Shown here: positions 52,517 through 61,050 of the stretch, in pieces
Position numbering within the stretch: the first letter of the stretch is position 1
How the letters are laid out: each line of letters starts with the position of its first letter
Source of the DNA: Hyphomicrobiales bacterium
GTDB lineage: Bacteria; Pseudomonadota; Alphaproteobacteria; Rhizobiales; Xanthobacteraceae
NCBI GenBank assembly: GCA_021732215.1
Contig: JAKFVL010000004.1
Location: 62,001-126,000, forward strand
Direction of reading: 5' to 3'
DNA: 64,000 bases
Translations under genes and position numbers: made by a program
Notes under the pieces: generated by a model
Database searches by the model: none
The model's input: the letters and a program-made list of their open reading frames with translations, nothing else
Told to the model about the DNA's origin: nothing

Positions 52517-52524
52517 GAGTGGCC

Positions 52525-54642
52525 ATGAACCCCAAAATGGATCCGAAGAGCATCAAGGTCATGGATGTTCTGCGCGATCGCGAGTTGCAACTCGGGCCGC
52601 GCCCGGATGACGCTAACCCTTACAAGCATTTCAGGCTCACCCGTGACAGCGACGGGATCGCCTGGCTGCTGTTCGATCGCGCGGATGCCAGCGCCAACAC
52701 GCTGTCCGCCGACGTGCTCGAAGAGTTCGATACAATTCTGGCGCAGCTCGAAACCCAACGCCCGGCCGGGCTGGTGGTTCGTTCTGCGAAGCCCTCCGGT
52801 TTCATTGCGGGCGCGGACATCAATATGTTCAAGGGTGCAGCCGATCCCCGCGCCATTGAGACGATGATCGCGCGCGGGCATGGCGTGATTGATCGTCTTG
52901 AAGCATTGAGGGTGCCGACGGTCGCCGTCATTCACGGCTTCTGCCTCGGCGGTGGCCTTGAAGTGGCGCTGGCCTGTAAGATGCGGATCGCGATCGACAA
53001 TGCGCGCTTCGGTTTTCCGGAAGTGATGCTCGGCTTGCATCCGGGCCTCGGCGGCACTGTGCGTTTCACCGAACTGGTGAGTCCGCTCGAAGCGATGCCG
53101 ATGATGCTGACGGGGCGGACCATCGACGCGCGCAAGGCTCGCTCGCTCGGCCTCGTCGATACGGTGACGCAGGAGCGTCATGTCGAGGCGGCGGCGCGCG
53201 ATGCGATCTTCGGGCGGCTGAAGCGCGCTTGGCGTTCGCCGCTGGTTGCGATCCTGAACGCAGGCCCGGTGCGCGGGCTGCTCGCGTCGCGCATGCGCAC
53301 CGAGGCTGCCAAGGCAGCGGCCAGGGAGAACTACCCGGCACCCTATGCGCTGATCGATTTGTGGGAAAACCATCGCGGCGCCCGCGCGGCGATGCTGAAG
53401 GCCGAGATCGCGTCGTTTGCGACGTTGATGGTGACGCCGACAGCGCAAAACCTGATCCGGGTATTCTTCCTGCGCGAGCAGATGAAGGCGCTGGCCGGCA
53501 AGGACAACACGATCGAGCGCGTGCATGTGATCGGCGCGGGCGCGATGGGCGGGGATATCGCCGCGTGGTGCGCGCGGCAAGGCTTGCATGTGACGCTGGC
53601 CGATATGAAGGCCGAACCGATTGGGGGCGCGATCAAGCGGGCGGCCGAGCTGTTCGGCAAGATCCTGCGCAAGAAGATCGATGTGCGCGACGCGCTGGAT
53701 CGTTTGATGCCGGATTTGTCGGGAGAGGGCGTGCGCAACGCCGACCTCATCATCGAGGCGGTGCCGGAGAAGCTCGATCTGAAGCAGAAGGTCTATGCTG
53801 GATTGGAGCCGCGGATGAAGCCGGGCGCGATTTTGGCCACCAACACGTCCAGCATTCCGCTGCAGGACTTGCGCACGACGCTGGCGTCGCCGCAACGTCT
53901 TGTCGGGCTGCATTTCTTCAATCCAGTGTCGCGGTTGCAACTGGTCGAAGTCGTCAGCCACGACGGCGTCGATCCGCAAATTCTCGCAGCCGCGCAGGCG
54001 TTCGTCGGAGCGATCGATCGCCTGCCGCTGCCGGTGAAGAGTTCGCCGGGCTTTCTAGTGAACCGCGCGCTGACGCCGTACATGCTGGAAGCGATGGTCA
54101 TGCTTGACGAGAAGATCGACAAGATCGTGATCGACGCAGCGGCCGAAAAATTCGGCATGCCGATGGGGCCGATCGAGCTGGCCGATCAGGTCGGCCTCGA
54201 TATCTGCCTTGCCGTCGGCGACATGTTGCGCGCGAAACTCGATCCGTCGCTGCCGCCGGCGCCCGAGTGGCTGAAGCAGAAAGTCGCCAAGGGAGAACTC
54301 GGCCGCAAAACCGGCAAGGGCTTCTATGTGTGGAAAGACGGCAAGGCCGAGAAGATGCCGAAGCCCGGCGGGGCGACACCGCCGCAGGCCGAGATGATCG
54401 ATCGCCTTGTGTTGCCGATGTCGAACGTCTGCGTCGCATGCTTGCGCGAAGGCATCGTCGATAACGCGGACGTGGTGGACGGGGCCATGATCTTCGGTAC
54501 GGGTTATGCGCCGTTCCGTGGCGGGCCGCTGAACTATGCGCGCACCCGCGGCGTCAACAACGTGGTGACGACGCTGCGGGCGCTCACCGCGAAGTTCGGG
54601 CCGCGTTTCAATCCGGACGCCGGGTGGAGCGGCTTCGCCTGA
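52525..54642 (+). CDS. Bifunctional enoyl-CoA hydratase / 3-hydroxyacyl-CoA dehydrogenase (FadB/FadJ type)
   Basis: The 705-residue protein has an N-terminal crotonase domain (SGFIAGADINMFKGA, then HGFCLGGGLEVALACKMRI with FPEVMLGLHPGLGG). A 3-hydroxyacyl-CoA dehydrogenase domain follows: NAD site VHVIGAGAMGGDIAAWCARQ near residue 333, catalytic region GLHFFNPVSRLQLVEVV, and C-terminal SSPGFLVNRALTPYMLEAMV. It catalyses hydration and the second oxidation of beta-oxidation. It starts 8 bp after the thiolase stop; the ATG at 52525 was chosen over an upstream frame lying within that gene. Confidence 0.94.
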   Translation: MNPKMDPKSIKVMDVLRDRELQLGPRPDDANPYKHFRLTRDSDGIAWLLFDRADASANTLSADVLEEFDTILAQLETQRPAGLVVRSAKPSGFIAGADINMFKGAADPRAIETMIARGHGVIDRLEALRVPTVAVIHGFCLGGGLEVALACKMRIAIDNARFGFPEVMLGLHPGLGGTVRFTELVSPLEAMPMMLTGRTIDARKARSLGLVDTVTQERHVEAAARDAIFGRLKRAWRSPLVAILNAGPVRGLLASRMRTEAAKAAARENYPAPYALIDLWENHRGARAAMLKAEIASFATLMVTPTAQNLIRVFFLREQMKALAGKDNTIERVHVIGAGAMGGDIAAWCARQGLHVTLADMKAEPIGGAIKRAAELFGKILRKKIDVRDALDRLMPDLSGEGVRNADLIIEAVPEKLDLKQKVYAGLEPRMKPGAILATNTSSIPLQDLRTTLASPQRLVGLHFFNPVSRLQLVEVVSHDGVDPQILAAAQAFVGAIDRLPLPVKSSPGFLVNRALTPYMLEAMVMLDEKIDKIVIDAAAEKFGMPMGPIELADQVGLDICLAVGDMLRAKLDPSLPPAPEWLKQKVAKGELGRKTGKGFYVWKDGKAEKMPKPGGATPPQAEMIDRLVLPMSNVCVACLREGIVDNADVVDGAMIFGTGYAPFRGGPLNYARTRGVNNVVTTLRALTAKFGPRFNPDAGWSGFA

Positions 54643-54713
54643 CCGATGCTTGCGCCGGACAGGGCACTGTCATATTCGTCAGGCTGATCGCGGGGCACAA
54701 ACAGGGCGCGCTC

Positions 54714-55169
54714 ATGCAAGACAAAGTCATGCAAGACAAAGTCATGGACGACAAACAGCCGCATCGTCACTCTTCCGATGGCGCGCCGTCCGCGCCGCGC
54801 GGAAATCTTTCGCTCTGCACCATGGCGATGCCGGCGGACACCAACCAGAACGGCGATATTTTCGGCGGCTGGCTCCTGAGCCAGATGGATATCGCCGGCG
54901 GCATCCATGCCTCCAAGTCCGCCAAGGCGCGGACCGTGACGGTGGCGATCAACGCCATGACGTTCCGCAAGCCGGTCTATGTCGGCGATGTGGTCAGCGT
55001 CTACACCGACACGATCAGGACCGGCCGGACCTCGATCACCGTCTCGGTCGAAGCCTGGGTGCAGCGGCGGCAGGAGTCCGATCTGCTTCTGGTGACTGAC
55101 GGGCAGTTCACCTATGTCGCCATCGGCGACGACGGGCGTCCGTACACGGTTCCTTCACCAAGCCGTTGA
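54714..55169 (+). CDS. Acyl-CoA thioesterase, hotdog fold (YciA type)
   Basis: The 151-residue protein contains the catalytic Asp-bearing helix region NQNGDIFGGWLLSQMDIAGG, then TVAINAMTFRKPVYVGDVVS, typical of YciA-like thioesterases that hydrolyse acyl-CoA. The start is ambiguous. A 15-bp unit (ATGCAAGACAAAGTC) is repeated so that ATGs at 54714, 54729 and 54744 are all in frame. I give the first, but the conserved domain begins only near residue 30. It lies 71 bp after the fadB-type gene and could balance the acyl-CoA pool. Confidence 0.87.
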   Translation: MQDKVMQDKVMDDKQPHRHSSDGAPSAPRGNLSLCTMAMPADTNQNGDIFGGWLLSQMDIAGGIHASKSAKARTVTVAINAMTFRKPVYVGDVVSVYTDTIRTGRTSITVSVEAWVQRRQESDLLLVTDGQFTYVAIGDDGRPYTVPSPSR

Positions 55170-55192
55170 TTCGAACGGGCGGCATATCCGTG

Positions 55193-55208
55193 CGGCACGG
55201 TCCTTGCT
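55193..55208 (+). promoter_or_regulatory. Sigma-54-type promoter candidate
   Basis: CGGCACGGTCCTTGCT matches the -24/-12 consensus (YTGGCACG-N4-TTGCW) with GG at 55194-55195 and GC at 55206-55207, exactly 10 bases apart. The first downstream gene is the 85-residue ORF at 55467, leaving a leader of about 250 bases. No upstream activator site was recognised. Confidence 0.4.
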
Positions 55209-55466
55209 TTTCAGGGATTGGCCCCTGCGCCGATTTTTTTGACGCAAGGGCGTCGCGAGGATTCATATCCCTGTCTTGCAGCGCATCTATACGCCCTGCG
55301 TGAAGGCGAGACCTGAGTTTATCGTGATTCTTGAGGCCGCTGTTTGCGGTGCGGTAGATCGGCATCTGGTCGATTTCCAGTCAGATCATGCCCAACGACG
55401 AGTCATTTGAACTTTTTTTGGCGTTCCGAGTTTACGCATCGCTGAACCCGAGAGGCTGAGAGACGA

Positions 55467-55724
55467 ATGTCCGACACTTACATTATCGAAGTGAATTCCG
55501 AGCCTGCGGGTATCGTGGTGCGTAGTACTCAGGGGTTTCAGTTCTTCGCTGCCAGCCACGCCTTCAACGCGCTCGAGGGTCAGGTTTTCAAGAATGCGCG
55601 CGACGCCGAGCGCGCCGCCTATCGCGCGCTGCATGATCGCACGGCTTCGAAACCTCTCGATTTGATGAAGCCTCAGGCCATTCAGCCTCACGATGCGGTC
55701 AAGCCGGCGGTGGTTTTCGCTTAA
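55467..55724 (+). CDS. Small hypothetical protein (85 residues)
   Basis: No family recognised. The sequence begins MSDTYIIEVNSEPAGIVVRS, has a central mixed region (QFFAASHAFNALEGQVFKNA) resembling small proteins conserved in Bradyrhizobium relatives, and an acidic/basic helix DAERAAYRALHD before a low-complexity tail. There is no signal peptide or membrane segment. A purine-rich GAGAGACGA precedes the ATG. Codon use is like its neighbours, which supports real coding. It may be driven by the sigma-54-type promoter at 55193. Confidence 0.65.
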   Translation: MSDTYIIEVNSEPAGIVVRSTQGFQFFAASHAFNALEGQVFKNARDAERAAYRALHDRTASKPLDLMKPQAIQPHDAVKPAVVFA

Positions 55725-55729
55725 GATCA

Positions 55730-55757
55730 GCCTCTCCCCACCGAGACGGGGAGAGGC
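55730..55757. terminator. Hairpin between the small ORF and the OYE gene
   Basis: GCCTCTCCCC/GGGGAGAGGC with an 8-base loop lies between two convergent stops. There is no strong T tract, so it could be a repeat hairpin serving as a bidirectional end. Confidence 0.5.
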
Positions 55758-55787
55758 GAGACATCAATCGAGCTGACATAGTAGCGA

Positions 55788-56867
55788 TCAGGCCAGCACC
55801 GGATAATCCGTATAGCCCTTGGCGCCGCCGCCATAGAAGGTGGTCCGGTCGGCATCGTTGAGCGGCGCACCTTTCTTCAGACGCTCCACCAGATCCGGGT
55901 TCGAGATGAACGGCTTTCCGAACGCGATCAGGTCGGCCTTGTTCTCTTCGAGGACTTTTTTCGCCAGCGCGTAGTCGTAGCCGTTGTTGGCGATGTAGGT
56001 CCCCTTGAAGCGCTTGCGCAGGCTCGCATAGTCGAATGGCGCGTTATCGCGCGGGCCGCCGGTCGCGCCCTCGATCACGTGAATATAAACGAGCTTCAGC
56101 GCGCTGAGCTGATCGGTGATGTAGTCGAACAACGGCTGCGGATTGCTGTCGGAAATATCATTCGCTGGCGTCACTGGCGACAGCCGAATGCCGGTGCGAT
56201 CGGGTCCGGCTTCGCTTGCAACAGCCTTGGTCACCTCGAGCATCAGCTTGGCGCGGTTCTCGATCGATCCGCCGTAAGCGTCGGTGCGCTTGTTGGCGCC
56301 GTCCTTGGCGAACTGGTCGAGCAGGTAGCCGTTAGCGCCGTGAACCTCGACACCGTCGAAGCCGGCTGCGATGGCGTTGGCCGCGCCGGTCTTGAAGGCG
56401 TCGATGATTGCCGGAATTTCGGAGAGCTCGAGCGCACGGGGTGCGGAGACATCGACGAACTTGCCGCCGACGAATGTCTTGCCCTTGGCCTGAACGGCGC
56501 TCGGCCCGACTGGCGCGCCGCCGTTGGCCTGAAGATCGGTGTGCGAAATGCGCCCGACGTGCCAGAGCTGCAGAAAGATTTTGCCGCCGCGTTCATGGAC
56601 GCGATCGGTGACCTTGCGCCAGCCTGTGACCTGCTCCTTCGAGTAGATGCCGGGCGTATCCTGATAGCCCTGGCCTTGCTGGGAAACCTGGCTGGCTTCG
56701 GTGATGAGAAGCCCCGCGGATGCGCGCTGGCCGTAATATTCGATGGCGAGGGGATTGGGGACCATGCCGTCGAGCGCGCGGTTGCGCGTCAGCGGCGCCA
56801 TCACGGCGCGGTTGGCAAGTTTGGTTGGCCCGAGTTGATAGGATTCGAACAGTTTGGCGTCGCTCAT
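55788..56867 (-). CDS. Old yellow enzyme family alkene reductase (NemA type)
   Basis: The 359-residue FMN TIM-barrel protein shows the OYE pattern: LANRAVMAPLTRNRALDGMV, LQLWHVGRISHTDLQ, the substrate-binding pair in VEVHGANGYLLDQF with KRTDAYGGSIENRAKL, and FGKPFISNPDLVERL. Members reduce activated C=C bonds or nitro compounds with NAD(P)H. Substrate in vivo unknown. Monocistronic, convergent with the small ORF. Confidence 0.93.
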   Translation of the reverse strand: MSDAKLFESYQLGPTKLANRAVMAPLTRNRALDGMVPNPLAIEYYGQRASAGLLITEASQVSQQGQGYQDTPGIYSKEQVTGWRKVTDRVHERGGKIFLQLWHVGRISHTDLQANGGAPVGPSAVQAKGKTFVGGKFVDVSAPRALELSEIPAIIDAFKTGAANAIAAGFDGVEVHGANGYLLDQFAKDGANKRTDAYGGSIENRAKLMLEVTKAVASEAGPDRTGIRLSPVTPANDISDSNPQPLFDYITDQLSALKLVYIHVIEGATGGPRDNAPFDYASLRKRFKGTYIANNGYDYALAKKVLEENKADLIAFGKPFISNPDLVERLKKGAPLNDADRTTFYGGGAKGYTDYPVLA

Positions 56868-56961
56868 TTTTTGATTTCCGTGAGGTGGACGAGGGAGGTT
56901 CAGTCTGTCTTACGTGTGCATTGCGATCCGGAATTTCAAATCACGCTCATATAAAAGGCAC

Positions 56962-57831
56962 TCAAACCTTGCTGACCCGATGAATGCCCGACAGATGACC
57001 GCCGTCCACGAACAGCGTGTGCGCATTCACGTAGGATGATTCATGCGACATCAGGAAAACCGCAGCATAGCCGACCTCCCAGCCGGTGCCCTGACGGCCG
57101 AATGGCACTGTCACAGCGCGGTCAGAGCGGCGGCGGCTGGCGTCGCGGCCCATCGGTGAGTCGATATAGCCCGGCGCAATCACATTGCAGCGAATGCCTT
57201 TTTCTTCGCCAGCGCGGGCAATCGCACGGCCAAGCGCGATCTGTGCGGCCTTCGACGCCTCATAGGCCGGATTGTAGCCGTTGGCGCGCTGGCTCGCGAT
57301 CGACGAGGTGAGAATGATCGCGCCGCCGGAGTCCATGACCTTGAGCGCAGCCTGCGCGAACAGCATATGACTGCGGACGTTGACGTCGAAGTTCTTGTCC
57401 CACGACTCGACCGTCATGTCCGGCAATTGCAGGCCGTGGGAGATGCCGACGTTGAGAAACAAGCCGTCGAGTCCGCCGAGCTGTTTGACGCAACGCTGGA
57501 GACACGGCGCGATCGCGTCCGGGTCGCTGACGTCGGCGATATCGGTGAACGCCTTGCCGCCCTCGGCTATGATCTGCTGGCAGGTGGTGTCGGCGGCGTC
57601 CTGCACCAGGTCCACGCATGCGATGCTCGCGCCCTCGCGCGCAAACAGCAGCGACGCGGCGCGGCCGTTGCCGATCGGCGGTTCTTCGTCGACGGTTTTG
57701 CGCTGACCCGCGCCGACCACCATGATGCGGCGGCCCTGCAGACGGCCGTACCGTTTGCCCTGACCGATCGACTCTGGATGCAGCGAAGCAGACGGGTCGA
57801 GCTTGATCGGTGCGCGGGTCGTGGTCGACAT
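56962..57831 (-). CDS. SDR-family oxidoreductase with an extended glycine loop
   Basis: The 289-residue protein is a classical short-chain dehydrogenase: catalytic Ser in ILTSSIASQRANG, YEASK for Tyr and Lys, NVGISHG for the NNAG-like motif and APGYIDSPMGRD. The dinucleotide loop is unusual: GAGQRKTVDEEPPIGNGRAA has about nine extra residues between the first glycines and the last GxG, where standard SDRs have TGxxxGIG. An N-terminal tail of about 30 residues precedes the domain. Substrate unknown. Confidence 0.85.
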   Translation of the reverse strand: MSTTTRAPIKLDPSASLHPESIGQGKRYGRLQGRRIMVVGAGQRKTVDEEPPIGNGRAASLLFAREGASIACVDLVQDAADTTCQQIIAEGGKAFTDIADVSDPDAIAPCLQRCVKQLGGLDGLFLNVGISHGLQLPDMTVESWDKNFDVNVRSHMLFAQAALKVMDSGGAIILTSSIASQRANGYNPAYEASKAAQIALGRAIARAGEEKGIRCNVIAPGYIDSPMGRDASRRRSDRAVTVPFGRQGTGWEVGYAAVFLMSHESSYVNAHTLFVDGGHLSGIHRVSKV

Positions 57832-57890
57832 GATGTTTCCCCGGGGTTTCTTGAATGACGCTTTATATTGGCGAGGTTCGCGCGATCATC

Positions 57891-58007
57891 GTCATTGCGA
57901 GCGAGAGCGAAGCAATCCAGAACCAAAATTGCAAGGCGGGATTGCTTCGTCGCGGAGCCTGTACTCGGACGGCGCGAAGCGCCGATCCGGGTGCTCCTCG
58001 CAATGAC
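57891..58007. repeat. Inverted intergenic repeat, family 1 (long copy)
   Basis: Starts GTCATTGCGAGCGAGAGCGA and ends CTCCTCGCAATGAC. Relative to other copies, about 35 extra bases lie between the inner arms, including GGCGCGAAGCGCC. Confidence 0.8.
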
Positions 58008-58045
58008 GGAATTGATTCGGCTTGCTGCCCTTGAACAGCAACTCG

Positions 58046-58549
58046 TCAGAATGTGCCGAGAAAATCCCGTTTGCCGACCTCGACGCCATTGTGGCGCAGA
58101 ATGTCGTAGGCGGTCACGGTGTGGAAGTAGAAATTCGGCAACGAGAAGTGATTGAGGAATTGCTGGCCTGTCAGCGTGGTCGTGGCGCCGGGGCCGGACG
58201 GGAAGGTGATGTTGCGGGCTTCGGCGCCATCGAACTGCGCCGGCTTGAAGGCTTTCACATAATCGACGGTCTTGGCGATCCGGGTCTTCAGCTCCGCGAA
58301 GCCGGTTTCCGTATCGGGTGCCGATGGCACCTCGGAGGCGGTGAGGCGGGCGCAGCCCTTGGCCGCGAAATCGCAGGCCAGTTGAATCTGCTTCGTCAGC
58401 GGCAGCATGTCCGGATAAAGCCGCGAAGAGAGCAGCACATCAGGCTGGATTTTTTTTGCAGTTGCGTGGGCTTCGGCTTTGTCGAGCACCTTGGTGAGAC
58501 TGGTCAGAATCTGGACGAACGTGGGCACGGCAACGGCGTGGAGCGACAT
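58046..58549 (-). CDS. DUF1993 family protein
   Basis: The 167-residue protein begins MSLHAVAVPTFVQILTSLTK and contains SRLYPDMLPLTKQIQLACDFA, then a C-terminal FYFHTVTAYDILRHNGVEVGKRD. This matches DUF1993, a helical family resembling the DinB fold. No activity is assigned. It stands alone between repeat and hydrolase genes. Confidence 0.88.
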   Translation of the reverse strand: MSLHAVAVPTFVQILTSLTKVLDKAEAHATAKKIQPDVLLSSRLYPDMLPLTKQIQLACDFAAKGCARLTASEVPSAPDTETGFAELKTRIAKTVDYVKAFKPAQFDGAEARNITFPSGPGATTTLTGQQFLNHFSLPNFYFHTVTAYDILRHNGVEVGKRDFLGTF

Positions 58550-58715
58550 TGGATATCCCTAACGTTATTGGTGTTTTTGGATGATGCGGTTAGCAGTCTG
58601 GAACGGCTGATTGATCGGCCTTCAAATAGATCGGCACTGCGCAACCCGGATACAAGCCCGGCTATTGCCTTCGGCAGGCGGTGTTGCCGGAAAGCGTCAG
58701 CGAGGCAGGTTTGCG

Positions 58716-59552
58716 TCACAAGCCCGTGTTGAGGAAATCCGACACCAGCTTGATCTGATCCGGGACGTTGAGCGCGGGGGCGTGGCCGCAGCCCTTGATC
58801 GTGGCGATCCGGCAGCGCGGATTGTCGCGGACCATGCGCTCACAATCCTCGGGCAGCAGCAGATCGGAGGTCTCGCCGCGCAGGCAGAGCATGTCGCAGG
58901 TGAGCCTCGACCAGTTGTCCCACTGCTCCTCGTTCGATTCGAAGTGAATCTTGATCGCCGGATCGATATGCGGCGACACCGTGCCATCCGGATTGCGGCG
59001 CGTGGACGTTTCGGTCAACCGCCGCCATTGCATGTCGGTCAGATAGCCATACGGCTTGTAGATTTGCCGGAAGTAAGCCTCGAGTTCGGAGACGCGCTTG
59101 AATTTCGGCGGGGGCGCGCCGGCATAGGACTTGATGCGATCGAGCGCGGCCTGCGCCACGATCGGACCCATGTCGTTGAGTACGAAACGACGGAAGCGGC
59201 CCTTGAGATTGTTCGCTGCGGCCTCGATGCCGATGATCGCGCCCATCGACGTGCCGAGCCAATCGACCACGTTGAAGTGCAACGCATCGAGCAGCGCCTC
59301 GGCCTGTCGGGCGTAAAACTTGCGCGAATATTCTTTGGTGGGTTCCGGACTCCATTCGCTGTAGCCGCGCCCGATCGTATCCGGCACGATGATGTGACGA
59401 TCGTTCGCCATCGCCATTGCAATGTCGTCGAAGTCACGCCCGGTGCGCGCCACGCCGTGCCACATAACGAGAGGCGGCTTGCCGCGCGTGCCCCACTCGA
59501 CATAGTGCACTTCGCGACCGCAGAGCTCGATGTAATGCGATGTCGGGATCAT
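58716..59552 (-). CDS. Alpha/beta-hydrolase
   Basis: The 278-residue protein has the oxyanion region MWHGVARTGRDFDD, the nucleophile elbow GTSMG (Ser in DWLGTSMGAIIG), an acid after LCLRGETSDLLL and the catalytic His in GCGHAPAL. It looks like the serine-hydrolase group that includes C-C bond hydrolases and esterases. Substrate cannot be told. It ends 9 bp from the lytic transglycosylase start, so they are likely in one operon. Confidence 0.88.
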   Translation of the reverse strand: MIPTSHYIELCGREVHYVEWGTRGKPPLVMWHGVARTGRDFDDIAMAMANDRHIIVPDTIGRGYSEWSPEPTKEYSRKFYARQAEALLDALHFNVVDWLGTSMGAIIGIEAAANNLKGRFRRFVLNDMGPIVAQAALDRIKSYAGAPPPKFKRVSELEAYFRQIYKPYGYLTDMQWRRLTETSTRRNPDGTVSPHIDPAIKIHFESNEEQWDNWSRLTCDMLCLRGETSDLLLPEDCERMVRDNPRCRIATIKGCGHAPALNVPDQIKLVSDFLNTGL

Positions 59553-59561
59553 GAGCGTTCT

Positions 59562-60773
59562 CTATGCGCCGCTGCGCAGGCGCGCGAGCAATTCGGCGGT
59601 GGGCCATGAATCCGCAGGCAGGCCGTATTTCACCTGCATCGCCTTCACCGCGATGCGGCTCTGCTGGCCCATGATGCCGTCGATCTTGCCGACGTTGTAG
59701 CCGCGCCTGGCGAGAATTTGCTGCATCTCTTTTAGCTCGTTGAAGGCAAGCTGCGCCACCGGCGCTTCGGGGCGCCGCATCGGTCCGGCGCCCGCAATGC
59801 GCGTGGCGAGATAGCCGGCCGTCGTCGAATAGATCAGCGAGTTGTTCCATTCAGTGTAAGCCGCGAAATTGGCGTAAGCGAGAAACGCTGGCCCGGTGCG
59901 GCCCATCGGCAGCAGCACCGATGTCGGCAGGCTGTCGTTCGGCAGCGGCCGTCCGTCGGCCAGCGTCACGCCCCACTGCGCCCATTTCGAGCGTGGATGC
60001 TTGATTGAGAGATCGGTTTGCTCCCATGGAAGATTCGCCGGCACGCGGATTTCCTGCAGCCACGGCTCGCCGCGTTTCCACTTCAGGCCGTTGGCGATGT
60101 AGTTCGCGGTGGAGCCGATCACATCCTGTGGACTGTGGATCAGATCGCGCTTGCCGTTGCCGTCGAAATCCACCGCGTAGTCGTAATAGTGCCGCGGCAG
60201 GAATTGGGTCTGGCCGAGTTCACCGGCCCACGAGCCGATCAGTTCATCTGGCGACAGATCGCCGCGATCGAGGATTTTCAGCGCGGCGATGGTTTCGTCA
60301 CGGAACATGTCGGAACGCCGGCAGTCATAGGCCAGCGATACCAGCGAGCGCATGATTGGCAACTTGCCTTGAACAGCGCCGAAATCGCTCTCCAGCGCCC
60401 AGAACGCGGTGATGACCGCGGGTGGCACGCCGAACTCTTTCTCGGCGCGCGCAAACGCTTGCGCGTATTGCTGGATCAGTTGCTGGCCCTTCACACGCCG
60501 GGCTTCGGAGGCCATGCGCCCGGAGAATTCGGTGAAGATCTGCCCGAACACGCGCTGGCCGCGGTCGCGGTTGACGATGCCCTGATCGTAGACCATCAGC
60601 GGCGCGGCCATCGCCATCGCGCGCTGGGATACGCCGGCCTTCACAGCGTCCTGCTTCAACTGATCGAGGAACTGCGGAAAGCCGACACCCTTGCGGCACG
60701 GCCCGGGCGTCTGGGCGAGGGCGGAGGTTGTTACCAGGGTGAGAGCTGCGGCGGCGACTAAGAATCTGATCAT
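59562..60773 (-). CDS. Lytic murein transglycosylase, MltB family
   Basis: The 403-residue secreted protein has a signal peptide (MIRFLVAAAALTLVTTSALA). The SLT2/MltB catalytic domain carries the catalytic Glu in ITAFWALESDFGAVQGKLP, then SWAGELGQTQFLPRHYYDYA, and VIGSTANYIANGLKWKRG. A C-terminal peptidoglycan-binding domain follows (LARRGYNVGKIDGIMGQQSR). It cleaves murein to anhydromuropeptides in the periplasm during wall turnover. Confidence 0.94.
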   Translation of the reverse strand: MIRFLVAAAALTLVTTSALAQTPGPCRKGVGFPQFLDQLKQDAVKAGVSQRAMAMAAPLMVYDQGIVNRDRGQRVFGQIFTEFSGRMASEARRVKGQQLIQQYAQAFARAEKEFGVPPAVITAFWALESDFGAVQGKLPIMRSLVSLAYDCRRSDMFRDETIAALKILDRGDLSPDELIGSWAGELGQTQFLPRHYYDYAVDFDGNGKRDLIHSPQDVIGSTANYIANGLKWKRGEPWLQEIRVPANLPWEQTDLSIKHPRSKWAQWGVTLADGRPLPNDSLPTSVLLPMGRTGPAFLAYANFAAYTEWNNSLIYSTTAGYLATRIAGAGPMRRPEAPVAQLAFNELKEMQQILARRGYNVGKIDGIMGQQSRIAVKAMQVKYGLPADSWPTAELLARLRSGA

Positions 60774-60804
60774 GAAATAACGGCCAATTATGGTTGGTTA
60801 GCTC

Positions 60805-60927
60805 GTCATGCCCGGCCATAGCCGTTCGAAGAACGGCGTCGCTTCGCTCGCCTATGTGCCGGGCATCCACGTCTAGAGGCCAAGGAGTAAGAAAGACGTG
60901 GATGGCCGGGTCAAGCCCGGCCATGAC
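60805..60927. repeat. Inverted repeat of the GTCATGCCCGGCC type
   Basis: Arms GTCATGCCCGGCCATAG... and ...GATGGCCGGG, AAGCCCGGCCATGAC enclose about 90 bp. It lies upstream of the transglycosylase gene, within the 277-bp gap after the isocitrate lyase gene. Confidence 0.8.
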
Positions 60928-60992
60928 GAAAACAACAGCTCCAGAGCCTTCTCCCATTCATTTCTAAACGTGGAGATGACCTCACAAACACA

Positions 60993-61018
60993 AATGCCCG
61001 GCCGCGAGGCCGGGCATT
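60993..61018 (-). terminator. Terminator of the isocitrate lyase gene
   Basis: AATGCCCGGCC/GGCCGGGCATT, an 11-bp perfect stem with the 4-base loop, lies 33 bp downstream of the leftward stop and is followed by TTTGTGTTTGT on that strand. Confidence 0.8.
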
Positions 61019-61050
61019 CGTGTTGGGCGTTTCCTGATTGAGGTTCGATC

